Source of the DNA: Stemphylium vesicarium
Lineage: Eukaryota; Ascomycota; Dothideomycetes; Pleosporales; Pleosporaceae
Assembly (NCBI GenBank): GCA_004380135.1
Contig: QXCR01000008.1
Span: 310,001-374,000, forward strand
DNA: 64,000 nt
Direction: 5' to 3'
Both the position numbers and the translations under genes were made by a program. Positions 34,701-45,004 of this stretch are shown here, in pieces; positions within the stretch are counted from its first letter, which is position 1; every line of letters begins with the position of its first letter. The notes beneath the pieces are model-generated. The model was not told where the DNA came from and searched no databases. It saw only the letters and a program-made list of their open reading frames with translations.

Positions 34701-35264
34701 CTCTTCCGCGTCTGGGACGTCGTCCTCTGCATGCACGACGGCTCCACGTTCCTCTTCCAGATCGCGCTCGCGCTGCTCAAACTAAACGAAAAAGCGCTAC
34801 TGCAATGCGACACGCCCGCCGGTGTGTACCACTACATCAACCACCAAATGACCAACCACGCCATCAGCATCGACGGCCTTATCCAAGCCTCCGACGCCCT
34901 CGGCAAAGTCATCAAGCGCAAAGACGTCGAGGACCGCCGCACAAAAGCCGTCGCCCACGAGCAGGAACTCATGCGCCAGCGTGACGAGGCCCGTGAAGAA
35001 CGCGCGCGCAAGAGGGCTAGCAAGGCTTCCGCTGAGTCTGCTCCTCTATCTATACAGCCGAAACAACAGCAAGATGACGCCAAATCCCTGTCTGCTAGCC
35101 TCGACGCTGAAATCGCGAGCAAGACTAGTCCCATGCGCACGCCGTTGTCGTCGGCGAGTAAGCGCAGCGAAGAGGAAGAGGACGCCGAGTTTATGAATCG
35201 CAGTCTTGAACTTACGCAGCGTACGCCCATGCCCATGGATGAGGAGTTTATGTGGCGTGGCTAA
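31758..35264 (+). CDS. TBC-domain Rab GTPase-activating protein (1168 aa, intronless)
   Basis: A large Rab-GAP. The N-terminal 180 residues are Ser/Pro-rich; a coiled coil lies at about 175-245 (LAQRDAQITALRRRAEERER). A long disordered region follows with a short conserved-looking block at about 545-560 (SSEYLTDRFGFIYDQRRKKR), a form common before the GAP domain in fungal TBC proteins, and WADYLKLA at about 625. The TBC domain spans about 797-1040 with the catalytic arginine finger in MDITRTLTDNIFF (about 853) and the glutamine finger in YCQGMN (about 885), both intact, then FWVLTAMIEEILP and FRVWDVVL. The C-terminus is a Lys/Arg/Glu-rich helix and an acidic tail. The target Rab cannot be told from sequence. 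The start at 31758 (GACATGG) is preferred; the reading frame is continuous for 3.5 kb. Confidence 0.9.
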   Translation: MAAMDTPRAVDLVRTASQNSTISNPRNRSLQRVRPSKRSSNASLSRSRSRAPSPEVDTKSLTSFPSLSPSPETSPAQSRLNGWFRSTPAPEDSLKNAENKPTASPDTVKAVPPPDFNKPATPASTVRKVTKSTQQIVGSLVAAASSSTNDRSALFDDTPAETAKVPGNLHFASDENIQDALRQTGAVALVKQLAGDLAQRDAQITALRRRAEERERMLRKMLQECEVSNMDIENRLRELEKSKEQGNGLTKTRTRGDSAATGLHPDDPMEDRLARAMEDELAEHPDALGIDTGTSAPLAEVMSLNSVASDAPRDGSKPNWKSYIWTGTSRKSSRAPSVASLVDREIEGLPGGTRSRASSGAKPPRKALANDLFVPPAGAGAGAVPALRRLNSQDHAADGSARRSSSVSLASWALKMVAGNNAASPNKSSTVRGRKSVASDAVDRAPSMDSTRTVQSAKSSLASNQKRGRALGPNGTIKSITVEQPKTASSSIGPSQPNRGLSNLGPVEMDRILPEDSRPPTLVQQHNRFVGSSEYLTDRFGFIYDQRRKKRQTEAAAELVKQKRSSNVESLGDGRTALNILAKEDDIEVDNPDPSAGDQDSGNARPSSSDSDNQPSQPVSKTWADYLKLATHPTELLSHTPSAAPITTVESAEGETSAFKIGQSQITLMKKGSVPATTANPEPSPSRIVSGNAELSANTSSPGPSTPISQYPPQMDPVQSLLEQMSELHDNLQKERTVKWNDFLRKVRAQNKREGDVASIGENGKSNAMPETFLADGELVGIAGLGNKGKVGRAKWQEFRRLVLGGIPVNMRAAIWAEGSGALHLRTPGYYEDLVNDGEDDPTIATQIQMDITRTLTDNIFFRTGPGVQKLQEVLLAYSRRNPEVGYCQGMNLITACLLLIMPTPEDAFWVLTAMIEEILPQHYYDQHLLTSRADQSVLRSYVAEILPRLSAHLDELEIELEALTFQWFLSVFTDCLSAEALFRVWDVVLCMHDGSTFLFQIALALLKLNEKALLQCDTPAGVYHYINHQMTNHAISIDGLIQASDALGKVIKRKDVEDRRTKAVAHEQELMRQRDEAREERARKRASKASAESAPLSIQPKQQQDDAKSLSASLDAEIASKTSPMRTPLSSASKRSEEEEDAEFMNRSLELTQRTPMPMDEEFMWRG

Positions 35265-36041
35265 ACTACGACGTCGACTCTTTTACGGCTGATTGTCTCT
35301 TTTGTCTGGTATATCCCACCTTTTCTCTTTTGTTCTCTTTTTTTTTGCATCGCTGGAGTCAAAAATTGGGATCTGGGCTTGGGGTTTCGAGGAATGCCCG
35401 TATCTATACATACATATATATACCCCCGTTTACTCGCGCAAAACGGATGAGATTGGAATCCTGTTTTCATTTTTTTTGTCCTTGGGCCTTCGATGCGATA
35501 CCCCCCACCTCTCTCCTTTTTTCCCACCCGGTACTGGTTTAGTAGGCAAGCGGGTGTAATGCAATCAAGATCAACATTTATCGATTCCGCTTCGGCAGTG
35601 AACACAAACGTGCACCAATACGTGACATGTGGAACGAGATGGCATGCTTTTATTCAGAATATAGTTGGTAACCAGATTTTGGCCGGCTGTACGTGTATGC
35701 TTATCTGGCTCAAGAATATGCGCCTGCTTCAGAGCCATGTACGTGCTACTCCACCTTCTTGAAATCAACAGCGGTCACCTAGCTTGACCCGAGCCGACTG
35801 TTGCCCCCCTTTTCCCATTTTTGAGCATAGGGAAAAGCGACCAGTGAGCGCAGGAGGTCGACCGCTGTCGAGAGCTCCGCCATCTTCATCCTCTTCTGCT
35901 TCCGCCATCTCATCATCCAAAAGGCTCACAGCGCGTGCTCTCAAACCACGCTTTTTGTTGCCCTTTTTAGTCACCCCGGTCTTCACGTGCCCATGAGGGC
36001 GGCGCTGGGAGGGAGGCGTGTTTCGCTTATTGAAAACCTCT
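35265..36041. other. Convergent intergenic region between TBC and RLI1 genes
   Basis: The 3' flanks of two converging genes. The left half is T-rich; the right half contains a coding-like minus-strand frame (35765-36076) discussed as a finding. No certain gene. Confidence 0.45.
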
Positions 36042-38073
36042 TCAACTATCATCCTCCAAGAAGAAGTAGTTTCCACTCAGCTTCTGCTCCTGGTCAAGCT
36101 GAGACTTGTCCTTGTTGATACGAGGACGGTAGGAGTTGGGGTCACGACGGAAGGTGACATCCAGGTTCTTCAAGAAGGAGTTGCAACCAGTGAGGAGAGA
36201 CTCGGGCTTGTTGGCGCGAGCGTTGACGGCAGGTTGACCGTCGAAGACGATGACACGGTCGGCGAGGTAGGTGGCCATGATGAAATCGTGCTCGACGACG
36301 AAGGCAGTCTTCTTGGAGTGCATGATGAAGCGCTTGATGACACGGGAAGCGACAATACGCTGTTCGGCGTCGAGGTACGCACTAGGCTCGTCGATGAGGT
36401 AGATGTCGGCAGGCATACCGAGAGCCAAGACAATGGCAACACGCTGCAACTCACCACCAGAGAGGTTTTGGACTTCTTGGTCGATAAAGTCGTCCATCTT
36501 CAGAGGCTTGTAGACGTCGGTCTGGAACTGGGGGCTCAAGAAGGCAGTCTTGATCTTCTTGAAGAACAATTGACGGACCGTACCCTGGAATTTGGGTGTA
36601 ATGGTCTGGGGCTTCATGCTGATGCTCATCTTGGGGATCTTGGTGTCGCCATCGGGCTGCAGGGCGCCGGCAAGCATCTTACAGAAAGTGGTCTTTCCGG
36701 TACCGTTCTCACCCATCATGACAAGAATCTCAGAGTCAGTAAAGGAACCAGTCTCAATGTTGAGCTCGAAGCTGCCCAAGGTCTTCTTCATGCTAGGGTA
36801 GGAGTAACCGCGGTTGTGGTCAGTGAGGTATTCGTCGCCAGCCTCGGCAATGCGGAACTGGAGCGACTCCTCACGGAAACGCAAATTCTCAGTGGGGATG
36901 TTACCGTCCAAGAAGATGTTGATACCTTCACGGACGGATGCTGGTAGGGTGACGACACCGTATACGGCGGGCTTTCCGTAAAGGACGCAAATGAAATCGG
37001 AGAGATAGTCGAGTACGGACAAGTCGTGCTCGACGACAATGACGTAGTCATCAGGGCGAAGCAGACTGCGGATCTTTCGGGCGGCGGCCAGACGTTGCTT
37101 GACATCGAGGAAAGATGAAGGCTCGTCGAACATGTACACGTCGGCTTGCTGGACGCAGACGAGAGCGATGGCGAAACGCTGCAGCTCACCACCGGAAAGT
37201 TGGCCGACGTCGCGCTCGAAAATGTGTCGCAGCTCCAGGTCGTCAATCATCTCGTCGAGGTTCTCCATCTGTGAGCGGGCCTTGATGAGGTTGCCGACTG
37301 ATCGGTCGGTGGCCTTGATGGCCTTGGGAATCTGGTCGACATACTGGGGCTTTACGACAGCCTTGAGGTTGTCTTCGAGCACCTTGGTAAAGTAGTCTAG
37401 GTTTTGTTAGTTGTGGGCTTCCTGGGTGGGGTTGGTATCCCTTACTTTGAAGTTCAGAACCACGGAAGTACTTCAGAATCTCCTCCCAGTCTGGCGGGTT
37501 GTCGTAGCGACCCAGGTTGGGCTTCAGCTTGCCACTCAGAATCTTCAACGCAGTACTCTTTCCGATACCGTTGGTACCGACCAAACCCAAGACCTGGCCG
37601 GGACGGGGCATGGGCAGCCTGTGGAGCTTGAAGCTGTTCGCCGAGTATCGGTGGGTGACCTGAGTCTCGAGGTTCGTGGGCAAGTTGATAATGTTGATGG
37701 CGTCGAAGGGGCACTTCTTGGGGCAGATACCGCATCCGATACACAGGCGCTCAGAGATGAAGGCAATCTTGGAGGTGGCGTCTACTTCGATGCACAGCTT
37801 GCCTGTGCGCACGACGGGACATGACTTTTTGCACTCTTGTCGACATTTCTGGGCCGTGTTAGCAGGGAAAAGGCACAGATGAGGGCGGCACTTGCCTTGG
37901 GCTTGCACTGTCACGACGAACATGCTCAGGTTAGCAATGGCCAAATTTTGCGCGTGGAGGGGTAGTGGGGTACCTTGTCCGAGTTGACAATGGCGATACT
38001 GGGACATGTTAGCTGGAGATGTTTAGAGACAATATTCAAGAAATTTGACGTACCGGGTGAGCTTGTCAGACAT
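36042..38073 (-). CDS. RLI1: Rli1/ABCE1 ribosome-recycling ATPase (5 exons, 604 aa)
   Basis: Fe-S ABC protein that splits ribosomes after termination. Exons in order: 38073-38054, 37998-37974, 37907-37896, 37848-37446, 37396-36042, total 1815 nt in frame. Exon 3 is only 12 nt (Cys-Lys-Pro-Lys) and is followed by a GC donor (GCAAGT); only this reading gives the invariant start MSDKLTRIAIVNSDKCKPKKCRQECKKSC. Two 4Fe-4S clusters are served by the cysteines of residues 16-70 (CKPKKCRQECKKSCP and CIGCGICPKKCP). NBD1 has Walker A GTNGIGKST (about 107), LSGGELQRFAIA and FDEPSSFLD; NBD2 has GENGTGKTT (about 380), LSGGELQRVAI and IDEPSAYLD. All catalytic motifs are intact. It ends NYFFLEDDS as usual. 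Divergent from CHD1 across 876 bp. Confidence 0.96.
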
Positions 38074-38949
38074 GTTTGCGGCTGCTGGAGTTGTCGACGA
38101 TTTGCTCTGGACGGCGGGCGCAAACTGAGTTGGCGGGGAATTTGACGGCTAAGTAGTGCGCGAAGGGGACTCGACAGAAGAGACTACCCGAGCTGACACA
38201 GGCTCAAACGCGGCTTGGTCGGGCAGACTATAGGACTCCAGCGGGCTGCACGGGGGTGAAGGAGGCGTGAGAAGTGTGGAGAGGACCGCACAATAGCCAG
38301 AACTGACGTTGTTCGCATTCACGTTGTGGTAAGCGTTTTGGGCCTTGCTCTGATTGGTGGCGGGTGCGGTAGTGACTAGCGCGCAGGGCGCTGGCTGCTG
38401 GATTGCAAGCCCCGACCATGAGGAAACTCCACAACCCTCACCACCACCCATACCTCACCCTACCAAGACAACACCCCGCCCCCCATATCGAGGGTGTCTT
38501 GAGCATGGACTGTGAGTATATTCCCCTTTGAGTCGTATATCGCGTGCCTTTCCCCCTCCAGCCTGCGCGACGTGCGTGTTAGCGGCCTTGTCCAAGTCCA
38601 TTAATCCATCACCATTTCACGCCTTCGCATCCCGCAACCCACCTTTCACGCATACTACGCCCTTCTCCTACGTATACAAGGCCCCCGCCAGCCCGCTTCG
38701 GCCTCTTCTACTCACCCGCCGCACCTCCTGGCTCACACCGCTCCACTGCCCTTGTCCCATCACGCGCTCAACTACAACCACCGCATTCCATCAGACTTCC
38801 ATTGCTCGCGTCTCTGCCCTTATTCCTGGTCGCTTTCTGGTTATTCTGGGTCGCGTACTTCTGCTCTATCCAACGCACCCGCTCCGAGCCGCTGGGGCCC
38901 ACAGAAGGTGGAAATATCTTGCTGACCCTCTCGCGCAGCCGCGTCCATC
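38074..38949. promoter_or_regulatory. Divergent promoter/leader region between RLI1 and CHD1
   Basis: An 876-bp region with long C/T-rich tracts from about 38440 to 38900 on the CHD1 side, typical of ascomycete core promoters and leaders. No TATA box or gene is evident. Confidence 0.45.
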
Positions 38950-41900
38950 ATGATGCCCTCTTCACCGGGCCATGTTGCCTCGTTACCATACACAAACGGT
39001 CATTTGTCACCTCTAGCAACCCATATGGCGACGGCAGATAGCTCCTCCAACCACAGCGACAGCGATTCGTCCGACGCGAAAGAGCACGCCGCAGCCGACC
39101 AAGCCTCCGATGTCGACGCGCCGGGAGAGGAGTACGACGAAGAAGAGGATGTGGCTGCTGCTTCAGACTCGTCCGAGGATGTAGATGCCGAGGGTGAGCC
39201 GGACGGCGACTACGACTCTGAGTCACCGCCGTCTGAGCAAGCAGAGAGCGACCGCGCTCGGAGCTCGTCACAAGAGTCGTCCAGGCCCACCAAGCGCAAG
39301 GCAACCGACGAGAAGGAGGACTACATCGAACAGAACCCAGAGCTATATGGCCTGCGTCGCAGCGTACGTGGCTTCTTTGATCTCCATACACATGAGCTAA
39401 CTATAGCCCAGGGTCGTGCCCGCCCTAGTCGTCGCGTCGTAAGTAACCCTCAGGCCGATGAAAGAAGCCAATATTGACATGATCCAGGTTGATAGCAGTG
39501 ATGAGGATGATGATTATGACTCCGATCAGCCCCGCAAGCGGCAGAGGACAGCCTCGCGTAAGAGTTTGTCTACCCACGCCCCTCCTGACCAGAGTCGTAC
39601 TAACATGTCTATCTAGCCTCGAACCAACCGACACCAGTCTACCGCTCGGCTGGCTCAGACTCCGAGTCGGATGGCTACGTTGGAGCCCGTCGCAACATCC
39701 CGACTAAGAAGCAACGCCAACGCCAGCATGCCGTTGCTGCAGGCCGCGAGCCTCCTTCGCAAGCCGAGGTCCGATTCTCTGCACGGCGCACCGCTCAGGT
39801 CGCAAACTACAATGAGGAAGAGGACGAGGACGAGTTCGCAGAAGAAGAAGACGAGATGACTTCCTCCTACTGGGCGAACGCCGTTGAGGACACTGGTCCC
39901 GTCATCGACAAGATCCTCGATCACCGACCGAAGGATGGGCTAGGTAATACATAATGGCCGACTCTCCTGTCAACACTCGCTAATGAACCGCAGAAATTGA
40001 TGCCTCTTTCGATAAACATGACTTTGAATACCTTGTAAGATCTATTATTGATCATCGCTGTCCGCAACGCTAACTCGGTACCAGGTCAAATGGCAGGACA
40101 AGGCGCACTACCACTCGACGTGGGAGGACTACAAGGCGGCATCCACCTACAAGGGCATCCGCAAACTCGACAACTACTTCAAGGGCCCGGTCCAGAACGA
40201 CATATACTACCACAGCCGGAGGTCTGACGATCCGGAGGAGTTTGAGCAGCACATGGTCGCACGGGAAGCAGAGCGCGAGAGCCAACTCGACTTCCATGTC
40301 GTGGAGCGTGTCATTGATACACGCGATGGCGAGGATGAGACAGAGTACTTCGTCAAGTGTAAGTCGACATTCCCCTCCCCTAGCTGGATCGTCTGACATC
40401 ATTGTAGGGAAAGGATTGACGTACGAGTTCTGCACATGGGAGCCTGCGTCGCTCGTCAGCCGCTTGTCACAGACTGAGATCGACCGCTATCTCGACCGAT
40501 CATCGAACCGACCCTCCTCCGACCCCCGCGAGTCGAACCCGAACACCCGCAGGAAGTTCGTCAAGCTGGACACGCAGCCTGATTACATCAAGTTTGGGCA
40601 ACTGAGGTCGTTTCAGCTTCAGGGTGTCAACTTCCTTGCGCACAACTGGTGCCGTGGCACAAATGTCATCCTGGCTGACGAGATGGGTCTGGGAAAGACG
40701 GTCCAGACTGTCTCATTTATCAACTGGTTGAGGCACGACCGTAGGCAAGACGGCCCTATGATCTGCGTCGTACCATTGTCGACCATGCCAGCATGGGCCG
40801 ATACCTTCAACAACTGGACGCCGGATGTCAACTATGTCATCTACACCGGTAGGGAAGACGCCCGCAATATCATCAAGGAGAAGGAACTTCTAGTCGACGG
40901 TAACACGAAGAAGGTCAAGTTCAACGTCCTCCTTACGACATATGAATATGTCCTGGCCGACTGGCAGTTCTTGCAGAGCATCAAGTGGCAGTTCCTGGCA
41001 GTTGATGAGGCCCATCGACTGAAGAATCGCGAATCGCAGTTGTACGAAAGGCTGACAGCTTTCAATGCACCTTGTCGACTGCTCATCACCGGTACGCCCA
41101 TTCAGAACACGCTGGGTGAGCTGGCGGCCTTGATGGATTTCTTGATGCCAGGGAAGATCACTGTTGACGAGCATGTTGACCTCGCATCCGACGATGCCAG
41201 TGTCAAGCTTGCCGAACTTAGCTCTGCCATCCAGCCTTACATGATCCGACGTACAAAGGAGAAGGTGGAGAACGACCTACCCCCAAAGTCAGAGAAGATT
41301 CTTCGTGTTGAGTTGTCCGACATTCAGCTCGACTACTACAAGAACATCCTCACGCGGAACTACGAGGCTCTCAACGAGGGAGGCACTGGCCACAAACAGT
41401 CCCTCTTGAACATTGTCATGGAGCTGAAGAAGGCTAGCAATCACGCTCTGCTGTTTCCCAATGCCGAGAGCAAGCTCGTAAAGAGCGGCTCTTCCAAAGA
41501 GGAAACCCTCAAAGCTCTTATCACTACCAGTGGTAAGATGATGCTGCTGGACCGACTTCTTGGCAAGCTGAAAGCCGATGGACATCGAGTGCTCATCTTC
41601 AGTCAAATGGTACACATGTTGGATATCCTGACAGACTATCTTAAGCTGCGTAACTACCCGTTCCAGCGACTAGATGGCACAGTTCCAGCTGCAGAGAGGA
41701 AGATCGCTATCGACCACTTTAACGCTCCCGGTAGCGAGGACTACTGCTTCCTGTTGTCTACTAGGGCTGGTGGTCTCGGTATCAACTTGATGACTGCTGA
41801 CACTGTTGTCATCTTTGACTCCGACTGGAATCCTCAGGCCGATCTGCAAGCCATGGCTCGTGCCCATCGTATCGGTCAGCAGAAGCCTGTCAGCGTTTAT

Positions 41901-44036
41901 CGTCTTGTCTCCAAAGATACCATCGAAGAGGAGATCCTTGAGCGCGCTCGAAACAAGCGCATGCTCGAATTCATCACGATCCAACGTGGTGTGACCGACC
42001 GTCAACAGAAGGAGCTCAATGACAAGATGAATCGTGCTGCTGCCGAGCCCAACTCTGCCGACGATATCAACAACATCCTCAAACGTCGTGGACAGAAGAT
42101 GTTTGAGCAGTCTGGTAACCAGAAGAAGCTCGAGGAACTGGACATTGACTCAGTCTTGGAGAATGCAGAAGAGCACAAGACTGAGCAGGCTGCAGGCCTC
42201 ACTTCTGACGGTGGTGAAGAGTTCTTGAGAAACTTCGAATACACAGACGTGAAGATCGATCTCGAGTGGGACGACATCATTCCCAAAGACGAGCTGGAAG
42301 CTGTCAAAGCCGATATTCAGCAGCGCAAAGACGATGAAGAGACACAGAAACTTCTCGAGGAGAGTGCCCCCCGAAAGCGCAAAGCAGCCTCAGCTAGTGC
42401 GCGTGAACAGCGAGCTGCAAAGAAACGCGCACTCGAAGCATCTCACGTCGAAGCCGATGACGACGACCAATCGGAGCCAGACGACAATGTCAAGCGCGAC
42501 CCCAAGCGACCCCTCAACACCAAGGAGGCACGCAACCTCATCACAGCCTACTGCCGCTATGGCTCGCTCGACGAGCGTGGCGACGAGATGCTTCGCGCAG
42601 CTAGACTGGTGGGTCGCGATATGGGTGTCGTCAAGGCTACCCTGGACGAGATCATCGATAAGAGCACGCAACTTGTCAAGGATGAGCAGACTAGGCTCAA
42701 GAACCTGGAGGTTGAGGCCAAGCGCGCGCTCACCAAGAAGGACAAGAAGGCGGTGCTGTTCGACTTTGGAGATGTGAAGAAGGTGAACGCGGAGACTATC
42801 CTCGAGCGACCCATCGAGATGCGCATCCTGAAGGAAGCAGTCGAGGCAACTCCTGACTGGCGTAATTTCCGTGTACCAGACGCCATCAAGCCAGCGAGCT
42901 ACTCTTGTCCTTGGGGTGCACGTGAGGATGGCATGCTCTGTATCGGTATTCAGCGCCACGGTTATGGCGCCTGGATCCCCATCCGCGATGACCCAGAACT
43001 GGGGCTGACAGACAAGTTCTACTTGGAGGAGCATCGTGTCGATAAGAAGGAAGAGCGTACCAAGGCTGAAGAGAAGAACGCCAAATCTCCGGGCGCTGTA
43101 CACCTGGTTCGTCGCGCCAACTACCTCCTTACTGTCTTGAAGGACAAGAGCACCACGGATCCGAACGTTAAGCGCATGATGGAAAACCATCATCGCAACA
43201 ACAAGAAGCACCACCTCAATGTCGCGCGTCGAGCAGAGAAGGCATCCAGTGCTACTGCTAGCCCTGGACCAGCTGGCCCGTTGCGTAAGATGCATTCACG
43301 CGACTCTGAGCGTCCTTCACACCGCGCACACAGCAGCAGCGAGATCCGACGTCCTGATAGTCGAACTGATGGTCGCCATCACGACAGGAACCGAGACGAT
43401 CGCCCCAGGCACAGCGACCAATACAGGCCTTCGGACGCTCATCGCAAGGAGCACCGCAATGACCGAGGAAGCATTGACCGTCGCCAGCAGCACTCTGATC
43501 GAAACGGCACACCAGAAAATCGGCGAAAGATCAGCGGCGATGGTGACAGGCAACGCATTAGGGATGATCGGCCTCGACTCTCTGAGGACCGTCCACGTTC
43601 GCACAGCCAGAGCCAAGTGCCTGACCGCAGTGTGGAGACTCCCAAGCCAAAGGAGAAGAAGCCAGAGGACTTCCTGGAGCGGAAGCTTCGACCTGTGCGC
43701 GACAATCTTAGCCGCCTTAAAAAGGCGACGCCGAAGAACTACCCGCAAAAGGACGCCATGGTCAAGGTGCTGAAGATTGAGCTGATTGCGATTGGCAATT
43801 TCATCCGCGCAGAGACTCGCGACAATGCGGAGCTCGAAGAGCGTCTATGGTAAGTTTGACCGTCATGTGTTCCCAATGACATACTAACTAGTAACAGGAC
43901 GTTTACGATCAACAACCACTGGCCTCGGCCCGGCGTCACCGTCCCCGCCATCAAGGGCATGTACAACAAGATGCTGAGCTCGGAGAAGCCAGCTGCGAGC
44001 GCTCCGCCAATCAATGGGCAGAAGAATGGCGCTTGA
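38950..44036 (+). CDS. CHD1: CHD1-type chromatin remodeling ATPase (8 exons, 1577 aa)
   Basis: Nucleosome-spacing ATPase. Exons: 38950-39363, 39412-39438 (27 nt), 39488-39557, 39617-39943, 39994-40034 (41 nt), 40085-40358, 40408-43849, 43898-44036; sum 4734 nt in frame. The N-terminus is acidic and Ser-rich. Tandem chromodomains (about 265-420) include FEYLVKWQDKAHYHSTWE and EYFVKWKGLTYEFCTWE, both spliced inside the motif. The SNF2 ATPase follows (about 455-930): Walker A DEMGLGKT, DEAH-box VDEAHRLKN, GTPIQN, and C-lobe SQMVHMLDIL and SDWNPQADLQAMARAHRIGQ. A SANT/SLIDE-like region (about 1090-1260) precedes a basic Arg/His/Ser-rich linker, and a C-terminal CHCT-type helical domain (EDFLERKLRPVRDNL) ends the protein. 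Six short introns crowd the first 1.5 kb, while 3.4 kb of exon 7 is unbroken. The exact ATG is less certain than the rest. Confidence 0.95.
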
Positions 44037-45004
44037 CATAGCATGCACGCATGGCGCATATGATGTTCCTCTATCGTTTTCACGTCATTTAACATCAGCA
44101 TATGGGAGTTTTCGATTTTCACGGCGGCACACCGTCATGTATATTTGCAGCATAGCGTAGGTGTTGGGCTCGGTTGGACTACTCAAGATAGGATTAGTTA
44201 CGGGCACTGTTTGATACTTCTTCTTGTATTGCATGGACAAGCCTGTGCGGGTGTGTCTGAGGGTGTTTGTGTTTTTGCAGGGCGGCGCATACCAAAATTC
44301 GGCCTACAGGGCTGTTGAGCAAGCATTTGCGGCACTTGATATAGTGCTTTGTTATCTTAGCAGAAAATAGCATGTCTCTATAAAAGAGACGTCATCTTTA
44401 GCATGTTAGACTAGGCAGTGGCCTGGATGCAAGACGGCAATAAAACATACAAGATTACTCTTTGGGGTTTGATGTTCGATCATGGTGAAGCAATCCTGCT
44501 ATTCTCCGGGTACAAGATTGAAGGATGACATGCTGTCACGCGAGTCAAATTTGTGTGTACTGAGAGGCTTACAAGCGTCCACGTTTGATGACCCACTTGT
44601 GGCTTGGGGAGCCAAGTGGCGGTCGAACAGAATACTCAGCCATAGCTCAGCGATGAGTGAAGTTGGAAATGATTTTGCAGCGAGGTTTAGGCATTTCCAA
44701 GTCACACGATGACCTAGTGAGACTTGTGCGAACGTGAGGAAGGCCATGTGTATGCTCTACCGAGTGATGTGTGCATGGTGTCGTTAGTGCGATAGCCATG
44801 ACGCACCAATGACAAGGGTTTGCGAAGGATCGTGCTCGCGGCGGTGGCTCCCTCTTGCCTCTTGAGCCTTGGTTCCGCGACGGGCGCCATCAGGGTGTCT
44901 TCGGTGCTTTTGGGGATATTTTTGGGGATATATGCAGTCGCGCGACACTCTTAAATACACCTTTAGATGCGTCGTTTTGCCATTTCACATACCCAGCCAT
45001 AATC
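44037..45004. other. Intergenic region between CHD1 and PPN1
   Basis: No gene supported. A perfect 6-bp stem with a 5-base loop (GTCTCT at 44374-44379, AGAGAC at 44385-44390) lies about 340 bp past the CHD1 stop. The right end is the PPN1 promoter, with an AT-rich TTAAATAC at about 44951. Confidence 0.45.
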
